Shown piece by piece: positions 26,460 through 32,659 of a stretch of DNA of 64,000 nt. Under the pieces are notes generated by a model. The model saw only the letters and a list, made by a program, of their open reading frames with translations. It was not told where the DNA came from and did no database searches. Positions within the stretch are counted from its first letter, which is position 1; each line of letters starts with the position of its first letter. This stretch comes from Frankiaceae bacterium (GTDB lineage: Bacteria > Actinomycetota > Actinomycetes > BP-191). The DNA is taken from positions 1 through 64,000 of the forward strand of contig DATMES010000003.1 in NCBI GenBank assembly GCA_035556555.1, in the 5' to 3' direction. Made by a program: the position numbers and the translations under genes.

Positions 26460-26654
26460 TCAGGCGGAGCGGACGAGCTCGCGCTCGGCGCGCTGGGGGC
26501 GCGGCGCGGCGGGCGGCGTGGCGAGCACGCGGACGGCCCGCGTCCACTCCTCGACGGTCGTCGTCGGGTCGGCGGGGCGGGGCGGCCGGCTCACCCACGC
26601 GGCCCAGATCAGCCCCAGGACGAGGGTGACCGGGATGGGGAGCAGGAACAGCAC
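26460..26654 (-). CDS. small single-helix membrane protein
   Basis: A 64-residue product from the GTG at 26654. The N-terminal hydrophobic segment LFLLPIPVTLVLGLIWAAWV is followed by a Pro/Arg-rich tail (VEEWTRAVRVLATPPAAP). There is no recognised family. It is read away from the epimerase gene, with about 54 bases between them. It is credible because it ends close to a shared terminator and has a plausible membrane segment, but it could be spurious. Confidence 0.45.
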   Translation of the reverse strand: MLFLLPIPVTLVLGLIWAAWVSRPPRPADPTTTVEEWTRAVRVLATPPAAPRPQRAERELVRSA

Positions 26655-26708
26655 GTACCCACCATATGACCCTCGTCAAATCGCTGCGGCGCAGCGGTTT
26701 CAGGGCGC

Positions 26709-27794
26709 CTAACGACGCTTGCGGCGGGCCCGTACGACCGCCGCGGCACCGAGCAGCGCGGCCGTCGCGCCGGCGGCTCCGGCGGCCGCGCGGGTGGCGT
26801 CGCGGCCGACCCGCCGGGCGCCCACGGCGAGGTGGTCGCCACCGAGCGCGAGCTGCGCGCGCAGAGCGGCGGCGTTGTCGTACTCGGGGGTCCAGCCCGT
26901 CTTGCGGAGGCGCTCGGCGGCGACGACCCAGGGGTGCACGAGGTACGCGATCTCGCTCGCCGGGGCGCGCGTGACGCCCGCGCGGTGGAGGCGTTCGGCG
27001 GTCGCGAACGCCACCGTCGACGGCAGCTCCAGCCGCCGCTTGCCGGCCACGGCCTCGACGTCGGCCTGGGTGAGCCAGCCGTCGGGCGCGACGTCGTAGG
27101 GACCGTCGAGCCCGTTGACGGCCGCGACGACGCAGGCGGCCTCGAGGTCGCTGATGTGGCAGAACTGCCACAGCGGGCTGCTCCCCCGCACGACGAGCAG
27201 CCGGGGCGACTCGAAGTGCCGCGTCAGGACGCTGTCTGCGCCGGGGCCGCAGAGCGTCGCGGGGCGCAGCACGGCGACGCTGACCCCGGGGTCGGTGTGC
27301 CGGTGCGACTCGGCCTGCCGCTCGACCTCGACGAAGTCGCCGACGAGCGAGTCGTCGCGCAGCGCGCGCAGCGGGGCGTCCTCGTCGAGCGGGACGGGGT
27401 TGTCGGGCAGGGCGCCGTAGACCATCGCGGACGTGACGAGCGTGACGTGGCGTACGCCCGCGGCGCTGGCCGCCTCGAGGACGTTGGCGGTGCCGCGGAC
27501 GTTGGCGGCGCGGCGTTCGGCGGGGGTGACGTCTGGGTGGTGCAGGCCCGCCAGGTGGACGAGCGCGTCCACGCCGCGCAGCGCGCGGGCGAGCAGCGGG
27601 TCGCGGACGTCGGCCACCCGCCAGACGACGTGCGCGGCGTCGTGGCCCCGGTCGACGTCGATCGCGACGACCCGCTTGACCCCCGGCGTGGCGAGGAGGC
27701 GGCGTACGACGCCCGCGCCGAGACTGCCCGCCGCCCCGGTGACGGCGACGACGGAGGGAGCGTTCGCTGTGGGCCGAGCGCCCCGCTGCGTCAC
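26709..27794 (-). CDS. NAD-dependent epimerase/dehydratase, extended SDR family
   Basis: 361 residues from the GTG at 27794. The Rossmann start VVAVTGAAGSLGAGVVRRLL is the GxxGxxG motif of extended short-chain dehydrogenases. DVRDPLLARALRGVDALVHLAG follows, then SAMVYGALPDNP as active-site region. The usual YxxxK appears weakened (VEVERQAES), so catalysis is uncertain. The last 40 residues hold a hydrophobic helix and a basic end (AAVVRARRKRR), suggesting membrane attachment. It is divergent from the DUF2342 gene with only 24 bases between starts. The substrate is unknown. Confidence 0.85.
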   Translation of the reverse strand: MTQRGARPTANAPSVVAVTGAAGSLGAGVVRRLLATPGVKRVVAIDVDRGHDAAHVVWRVADVRDPLLARALRGVDALVHLAGLHHPDVTPAERRAANVRGTANVLEAASAAGVRHVTLVTSAMVYGALPDNPVPLDEDAPLRALRDDSLVGDFVEVERQAESHRHTDPGVSVAVLRPATLCGPGADSVLTRHFESPRLLVVRGSSPLWQFCHISDLEAACVVAAVNGLDGPYDVAPDGWLTQADVEAVAGKRRLELPSTVAFATAERLHRAGVTRAPASEIAYLVHPWVVAAERLRKTGWTPEYDNAAALRAQLALGGDHLAVGARRVGRDATRAAAGAAGATAALLGAAAVVRARRKRR

Positions 27795-27818
27795 CCTCGC
27801 CCCCGCGCGGTTACCGTG

Positions 27819-28994
27819 ATGGACATGACCGATCTGCCGTTCGGATTCTCCCCCGCGGGAGGCCCCGAGGACATCGCCGGGAAGATCCCGTTTTTTGCGG
27901 AGCTGCAGAAGCTGATGTCCTGGTCGGGCGGCCCCGTCAACTGGGACCTCGCCCGCCAGGTCGCCGTGGCCACCGCGTCGTCGGGAGACCGTACCGTCAC
28001 GACGGCTGAGACGGACGAGGTGCGCGACGCGCTCCGCCTCGCCGACCTCTGGCTGGAGCCGCTGACGACGTTCCCGACGGGGACGTTCAACGCCGTCGCC
28101 TGGAACCGCGTCGCCTGGGTCGAGCAGACGCTCACCGCGTGGGCGCGGCTCGTCGACCCCGTGGCCGCCAAGGTCGTCGCCGCGATGGGCGACGCGCTGC
28201 CCGAGGAGGTCCGCGCCCAGGCGGGGCCGCTCGCCGGGATGATGGGGCAGTTCGGGGGGCTGCTCTTCGGCGGCCAGGTGGGGCAGGCACTCGGCCAGCT
28301 CGCCGCCGAGGTGCTCTCGTCCTCCGACATCGGGATCCCGCTGGCCGGCTCGACGGGGGCGCTGCTGCCGGCGAACGTGGCCGCGTTCGGCGAGGGCCTG
28401 GAGGTCCCCGCCGGTGAGGTGCGGTTGTACGTCGCGCTGCGTGAGGCCGCCCACCTGCGGCTGTACGCGCACGTGCCGTGGCTGCGCGGCCACATCGTCT
28501 CGGCCGTGGAGGCGTACGCCGCCGGCATCTCGATCGACACCTCCGCGCTCGACTCCGCGATGGGCTCCATCGACCCCACGAACCCCGAGAGCATGCAGGA
28601 GGCGCTGGGCGGCGGGCTGTTCGCCGTCGAGCAGTCGCCCGCGCAGGCGGCGGCGCTCGCCCGGCTCGAGGTCGCGCTGGCGCTCGTCGAGGGCTGGGTC
28701 GACGACGTCGTCGGGCAGGCGGCGGGCGCGCACCTTCCGGGAGCGGCGGCGCTGGGCGAGACGATGCGGCGGCGACGGGCGACGGGCGGGCCTGCCGAGC
28801 AGACGTTCGCGACGCTCGTCGGTCTCGAGCTGCGGCCGCGGCGGCTGCGCGAGGCGGCGACGTTGTGGCGCTGGATGCGCGAGCAGCAGGGGTACGAGGC
28901 CCGCGACGCCGTCTGGGCGCACCCGGAGCGGCTGCCGTCGGCGGAGGACCTGGCCGACCCGGTGGGCTTCGTGCGGCCGGACGATCAGGAGTAG
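27819..28994 (+). CDS. DUF2342 / zincin-like metallopeptidase type 2 protein
   Basis: 391 residues from the ATG at 27819 (a second ATG at 27825 is possible). Family markers are GQALGQLAAEVLSSSDIGIP and VALREAAHLRLYAHVPWLRG. The HExxH signature of zinc proteases appears as REAAH, as in other members as I recall, so protease activity is doubtful although the fold is zincin-like. M. tuberculosis Rv3195 is the recalled homologue. It is divergent from the epimerase with a 24-base gap, so at least one gene is probably leaderless. Confidence 0.9.
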   Translation: MDMTDLPFGFSPAGGPEDIAGKIPFFAELQKLMSWSGGPVNWDLARQVAVATASSGDRTVTTAETDEVRDALRLADLWLEPLTTFPTGTFNAVAWNRVAWVEQTLTAWARLVDPVAAKVVAAMGDALPEEVRAQAGPLAGMMGQFGGLLFGGQVGQALGQLAAEVLSSSDIGIPLAGSTGALLPANVAAFGEGLEVPAGEVRLYVALREAAHLRLYAHVPWLRGHIVSAVEAYAAGISIDTSALDSAMGSIDPTNPESMQEALGGGLFAVEQSPAQAAALARLEVALALVEGWVDDVVGQAAGAHLPGAAALGETMRRRRATGGPAEQTFATLVGLELRPRRLREAATLWRWMREQQGYEARDAVWAHPERLPSAEDLADPVGFVRPDDQE

Positions 28995-29018
28995 CCCGTC
29001 GCCCGGCCTGGCTCGTTT

Positions 29019-29074
29019 CGTGATCTTGGCGACGTCCGTGTCGCTCGGCGATCGGAAACGTCACCAAGATCACG
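29019..29074. repeat. 17-bp inverted repeat after the DUF2342 gene
   Basis: CGTGATCTTGGCGACGT (29019-29035) pairs with ACGTCACCAAGATCACG (29058-29074) with one G.T position, around a 22-base loop. It can be a terminator or a mobile palindromic repeat. Confidence 0.6.
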
Positions 29075-29197
29075 TTCGTCGGCTACGCGCCGCGCGTGGG
29101 GGGTGAGGCCCACCCTGCGAATCCGGGTTCCTGTCACAGGGCGTCCGGTCGGACGTACTGCTCACTGCGGGGACCGACGTCACGGAGGGTGATCGGT

Positions 29198-29395
29198 ATG
29201 GGAGCTCAGGGACAGCCGCCGCAGCAGCCGAACTACTCGCAGGTCCGGCAGGCGGAACAGGTTCAGCAGCAGATCCGTGACGCTGCGCAGGCGGCCGCCG
29301 AGGACGCGGCGCGCAGGGCCCAGGCCGAGCGCGAGCGCCAGGCAGCACTCGCAGCTCAGGAGGCGGCGAGGCGAGCGGGCGGCCAGCGCCCCTAA
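29198..29395 (+). CDS. small Gln/Ala-rich coiled-coil protein
   Basis: A 65-residue product from the ATG at 29198 behind CGGAGGG. After MGAQGQPPQQPN it is one charged amphipathic helix (RQAEQVQQQIRDAAQAAAED, RRAQAERERQAALAAQEAAR), likely a coiled coil. No family was recognised. A good hairpin terminator 14 bases after the stop supports it as a real short gene. Confidence 0.6.
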   Translation: MGAQGQPPQQPNYSQVRQAEQVQQQIRDAAQAAAEDAARRAQAERERQAALAAQEAARRAGGQRP

Positions 29396-29408
29396 CACGG
29401 AACAACCA

Positions 29409-29445
29409 CGAGGCGCCCGGCCACGTCGTCTGGCCGGGCGTCTCG
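29409..29445 (+). terminator. 15-bp hairpin terminator
   Basis: CGAGGCGCCCGGCCA (29409-29423) pairs with TGGCCGGGCGTCTCG (29431-29445), with one G.T pair and a 7-base loop. It follows the coiled-coil gene and lies about 28 bases past the stop of the minus-strand gene at 29473, so it may serve both. Confidence 0.7.
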
Positions 29446-29472
29446 GTGCGTGGAGCACCGCGGCCGAAGCCG

Positions 29473-30033
29473 TCAGTAGCCGGACAGCAGCGCGCGGGTG
29501 GCGTACCAGCCGTCGAGTCGCGGATCGAGCCGCGCGACGTCGGTGGGCTCGCGGAGTCGGTGCCAGCCAGGGCCGACCTGCACTGCTTTGACCGGCGCGC
29601 GCTCATGCAGCCAGTCGAGGCTCTTGTCGAGCGTGACGCCGTCCAGCCAGTCGGGGAGCGGCAGCCTGGTCGCGAGGCCGACGAGACGGCCGTCGCTCGC
29701 GGGCAGCACGCCGGCGAGGGTGTCCTCGCAGGCCCCGAACAGCTTCCCCACCAGCAGCCCCGGCAGGTCCGGCGCGTCCCCCGCGACGACGGCGCCGATC
29801 GTGGCGCCCTGGTCGTCGTGGAGGGCTTTCAGCGCGGCCGTCGCGTCGGCGGCCGGCAGCCAGGTGCCGAGGTCCGGGTCGGCGGGCGCGGCGACGTACG
29901 CCGTGACGCCGGTGAGGTCGTCGAGGGCGTCGTACGTGTCCTGCCAGAGCGCGCGCGCGTACGCCTCCGGGTCGACCCCCGGCGGCGGCGCGGCCTCGGG
30001 GGCGAGGGCGGCGGCGGCGAGGACGTACGGCAT
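29473..30033 (-). CDS. hypothetical protein coupled to the SprT/YgjP-like metallopeptidase
   Basis: 186 residues whose ATG shares a base with the stop of the upstream metallopeptidase gene. Segments such as TAYVAAPADPDLGTWLPAAD and ATIGAVVAGDAPDLPGLLV resemble the DUF2064-type glycosyltransferase layout (nucleotide-sugar side then acidic GDAPDLP), but I cannot confirm it. The end (WHRLREPTDVARLDPRL) is not diagnostic. The function is not known. Confidence 0.6.
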   Translation of the reverse strand: MPYVLAAAALAPEAAPPPGVDPEAYARALWQDTYDALDDLTGVTAYVAAPADPDLGTWLPAADATAALKALHDDQGATIGAVVAGDAPDLPGLLVGKLFGACEDTLAGVLPASDGRLVGLATRLPLPDWLDGVTLDKSLDWLHERAPVKAVQVGPGWHRLREPTDVARLDPRLDGWYATRALLSGY

Positions 30034-30593
30034 CAGCCGAGCTGGAGCTGGACCGGCTCCGGCGCGGGCCCGTCGAGGTCGTCGTCGGGCTCGCCCAGCC
30101 CGGGGTGCTCGGCGGCGACGCCGAGGAGGTAGCCGCGGGCGCGTTCGGCCATGGGGTAGTGGGCGACCAGCGCCCAGAACGCCGCCGAGTGGTCGGGCAC
30201 GAGCAGGTGGGCGAGCTCGTGCACGAGGACGTAGTCGACGACCCAGTCGGGGAAGCCGCGCATCCTGTGGGAGAGGCGGATCGTGCGGTCGGCGGGGGTG
30301 CAGGAGCCCCAGCGGCCCTTCTGGTTGGTGACCCAGCGGACCGACAGCGGGCGGGCGCGGCCGTCGAGGTACCGCTTGGACAGGGCGAGGGCGCGGCGGC
30401 GCAGCTCGTCGTCACCGGCGGGGCGCTTGGCGTCCTTCGCGGCGAGCCGCGCGACCATCGTCTCGACCCAGCGCGCCTCCTCCGCCTTGGACATCCGAGC
30501 GGGGATGAGGACGACGGTGCGCTCGCCGTCGCGGTACGCGGACACGGTGCGCCGCCGGCGCGCGCTGCGCCGTACCTCGACCGCCTCCGTCAC
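30033..30593 (-). CDS. SprT/YgjP-like (DUF45) zinc metallopeptidase
   Basis: About 186 residues. The DUF45 core is visible: RYLDGRARPLSVRW, NQKGRWGSCTPADRTIRLSH, and the zinc site VLVHELAHLLVPDHSAAFW (HELAH). These small metallopeptidases are M48-like and usually cytosolic. GTG at 30593 lies seven bases after TACCGT, a good actinobacterial leaderless -10. GTG at 30602 is the alternative. The promoter stretch holds two 12-bp direct repeats and the DnaA-box cluster lies further upstream. Confidence 0.85.
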   Translation of the reverse strand: MTEAVEVRRSARRRRTVSAYRDGERTVVLIPARMSKAEEARWVETMVARLAAKDAKRPAGDDELRRRALALSKRYLDGRARPLSVRWVTNQKGRWGSCTPADRTIRLSHRMRGFPDWVVDYVLVHELAHLLVPDHSAAFWALVAHYPMAERARGYLLGVAAEHPGLGEPDDDLDGPAPEPVQLQLG

Positions 30594-30623
30594 GGCGTTC
30601 ACGGTAGCCGTCCGCGTCGTCCC

Positions 30624-30656
30624 CGGCGTGTCGCGGAGTCCGGTCGGCGTGTCGCG
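30624..30656. repeat. 12-bp direct repeats in the metallopeptidase promoter
   Basis: CGGCGTGTCGCG occurs at 30624-30635 and again at 30645-30656. The starts are 21 bp apart, close to two helical turns, so bound proteins would face the same side. The repeats lie 30-65 bases upstream of the metallopeptidase start. Confidence 0.55.
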
Positions 30657-30730
30657 AGACTTTTTTTCCTCCACAGGCTCGGGACATCGTTTCCGCAGGT
30701 CAGCGGCCATGCCTGGGGATGATCGTCTTG

Positions 30731-30807
30731 TTGTCCACAGAGCTCTCGACACGTCGTCCACAGCGACGCGCCACCGGGTCCACACCCCGTCCCCAGGACT
30801 GTCCACA
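30731..30807. promoter_or_regulatory. cluster of DnaA-box-like sites
   Basis: TTGTCCACA at 30731-30739 is the usual high-GC DnaA box. Near matches are TCGTCCACA (30754-30762), GGGTCCACA (30776-30784) and CTGTCCACA (30799-30807). The TCCACA cores start 23, 22 and 23 bp apart. A further core sits at 30670-30675, and a T-run lies at 30661-30667. No replication genes are nearby. Confidence 0.45.
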
Positions 30808-30867
30808 GGGTTGGGGACGCGCGCGTTGACGCCGGTCCGACGCGCCTCGTACGGTCGGTCACGACGA

Positions 30868-30932
30868 AGCCCCCGGGGGCCGAGGCACCACCCGCAAGGG
30901 GAAGGCAGGTGGTGCCGAGGCGCTCGGGGGCT
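30868..30932 (-). terminator. long hairpin after the enoyl-CoA hydratase gene
   Basis: AGCCCCCG (30868-30875) pairs with CGGGGGCT (30925-30932) and GGCACCACC (30884-30892) with GGTGGTGCC (30908-30916), forming a two-part stem. It starts 20 bases beyond the enoyl-CoA hydratase stop and has no T-run. Confidence 0.6.
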
Positions 30933-30951
30933 CCGCCGTTCTCCCGGTCGT

Positions 30952-31725
30952 TCAGGCGCCGGTGAAACGGGGCGTACGGCGCTCGGCCTGGGCCGCGAGC
31001 CCCTCCCGCAGGTCCGCGCTCGCCATCGTCACCGGCTGCGCGAGCCCCTCCCAGTCCAGCGCCGCGTCGAGGCTGTGATGCCCGGCGTACGCGAGCGCCG
31101 CCTTCGTCAGCCGGACCGCGATCGGCGCGCTGGCCGCGATGCCCTCGGCGACCTCGAGCGTGTGCGCGAGAACGTCGTCGGCGACGCCGCTGACGAGCCC
31201 GATGGCGTACGCCTCGTCGGCCCCGACGCGACGCCCTGTCAGCAGCAGCTCGCGGGCGCGGGCGACGCCGACGACCTCGGGGAGGAGGTAGGTGGCGGCC
31301 ATGCCGGGGTGCATCCCGAGCCGCGCGAACGGCGCCGAGAACGTCGCCCCCGGCGCGGCGTACCGCACGTCGCAGGCCAGCGCGAGGCAGAGGCCGGCGC
31401 CGACGGCGGGGCCGTTGACGGCGGCGAGGACGGGCACGTCGAGCATCCGCACCGACAGCCACGCCCGGTAGAACGGCAGCATTCGCTCGCGCAGCGCCAT
31501 GACGCTCATGTCGGGCGACTCGCCGATCCACGACAGGTCCCCGCCGGCGCAGAACGCGCTCCCCGCGCCCGTCACGACGACGGCGCGGACGGACGGGTCG
31601 GCGCGCAGCGCCTCCACCGCCGAAGTCCACGCCGCGGTGAGCTCGGCGGTCATGGCGTTGCGGCGCTCGGGCAGGTCGAGCGTGAGGACCGCGACGGCGT
31701 CGCGGCGTTCGATGCGCAGGGTCAT
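30952..31725 (-). CDS. enoyl-CoA hydratase/isomerase family protein
   Basis: 257 residues of the crotonase fold. The oxyanion-hole segments AFCAGGDLSWIG (about 55-70) and VNGPAVGAGLCLALACDVRY (about 105-125) are intact. LPEVVGVARARELLLTGRRV follows. This fits an acyl-CoA hydratase or isomerase of fatty acid or amino acid degradation, with the substrate not determinable. The ATG overlaps the stop of the RlpA-like gene (ATGA), an odd pairing with no clear functional link. Confidence 0.9.
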   Translation of the reverse strand: MTLRIERRDAVAVLTLDLPERRNAMTAELTAAWTSAVEALRADPSVRAVVVTGAGSAFCAGGDLSWIGESPDMSVMALRERMLPFYRAWLSVRMLDVPVLAAVNGPAVGAGLCLALACDVRYAAPGATFSAPFARLGMHPGMAATYLLPEVVGVARARELLLTGRRVGADEAYAIGLVSGVADDVLAHTLEVAEGIAASAPIAVRLTKAALAYAGHHSLDAALDWEGLAQPVTMASADLREGLAAQAERRTPRFTGA

Positions 31726-32330
31726 GCGGCGGAGCGTACGACGGTCGCCGTCACGTGCCCGATCCCCGCGTGCACCAGGCCGATGCGCGAGGCGGCGAGC
31801 CAGGAGAGGTCGAGGATCGCGTTGCCGAACGGCCCCCGGTCGTTGACGCGCACGACGACGCAGCGGCCCGAGTAGCAGACCCGCAGGCGGGTCCCGAACG
31901 GCAGCGTCCGATGCGCCGCCGTCAGCGCGAGCCGGGAGCGGAACACCTCGCCGGAGGCCGTACGCCGGCCGTCGAAGCCGGGGCCGTACCAGGTCGCGCG
32001 GCCGCGCAGCACGAGCGGCGCGGGACGGGCCTGGCGCGTGACTGCCTTGCGGACGGCGGCGCCGCGCGTGGCGCGCCGGGGGGTGACGACCCTGGCCGAG
32101 GGGCGCGCGGCGAGCGGCCGGACGGTCGTCGTCCGCGGCGCGGTCTGCTCGACGGCGGCGCGGGAGTCGTGCTGGACGAGGGGGGCGCTGACGGCGCCGG
32201 TGAGGGCGAGGAGGCCGGCCGCGGCGTAGCGGGCGGGGCGGCGGTACGAGCGTTCGAGGCGGTGGCGTCCGCGCCGCGGCGTGCGGTCACGGCGCCCGGT
32301 CGAGGACGACCGGCGCTGGGTTGGGGTCAT
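31722..32330 (-). CDS. RlpA-like double-psi beta-barrel protein
   Basis: 202 residues from the ATG at 32330. A basic N-terminus precedes a membrane or signal segment (YAAAGLLALTGAVSAPLV). A linker is followed by a DPBB domain: RATWYGPGFDGRRTASGEVF, TLPFGTRLRVCYSGRC, VRVNDRGPFGNAILDLSW. RlpA proteins act on denuded peptidoglycan, and actinobacterial members belong to the resuscitation-factor neighbourhood of wall enzymes. The leader at 32341-32520 resembles a c-di-AMP riboswitch, as often seen upstream of such genes. The downstream enoyl-CoA hydratase overlaps its stop. Confidence 0.85.
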   Translation of the reverse strand: MTPTQRRSSSTGRRDRTPRRGRHRLERSYRRPARYAAAGLLALTGAVSAPLVQHDSRAAVEQTAPRTTTVRPLAARPSARVVTPRRATRGAAVRKAVTRQARPAPLVLRGRATWYGPGFDGRRTASGEVFRSRLALTAAHRTLPFGTRLRVCYSGRCVVVRVNDRGPFGNAILDLSWLAASRIGLVHAGIGHVTATVVRSAA

Positions 32331-32340
32331 GGGAAGGTCC

Positions 32341-32520
32341 CTCGCGCCTACGAGGTGGGTGACGGGCTGGATGCGACCCGAAGTGGGTACCCGTGCGCCG
32401 CAGTGGCACTGCCTGTCCGGCTCGGTGGAGCGGCGACGGCGTGCGGGCGCTTCGGCGCGGTGCGTGAGGGAGCGTTCACCTCCAGTCGGGGTGCGGGTGA
32501 TGTGCTTGCAATTGTACGCA
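32341..32520 (-). promoter_or_regulatory. possible ydaO-yuaA (c-di-AMP) riboswitch
   Basis: The minus-strand leader of the RlpA-like gene contains GAGGTGAACGC (near 32483-32472), like the conserved GGGTGAATC of ydaO. Near its end it has CCCGTCACCCACCTCGTAGGCG (32368-32345), close to the ydaO 3' block. The 5' half is less convincing and the spacing is long. ydaO riboswitches often precede actinobacterial wall-lytic genes. This is a pattern match by eye only. Confidence 0.35.
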
Positions 32521-32659
32521 CTTCTCGCTCGCGGCGCTCTACCCGGTGCTTGCTCCTGTGAAACATCCACGGCCAGGGAGGTCACTCGTAAGGGTGACCC
32601 GCGCGGCCCCGTGGGAAGCCGAACTTCAGAGGGACGGAAACGATCTGGATGGAGCCGAG

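Noticed and set aside
30603..30867. Chromosomal origin of replication
   Set aside because: DnaA-like sites are present, but no dnaA, dnaN, recF or gyrB flanks the region.
32564..32659. Riboswitch (c-di-GMP or cobalamin) before the S8 protease
   Set aside because: I saw no conserved core of either class in the leader.
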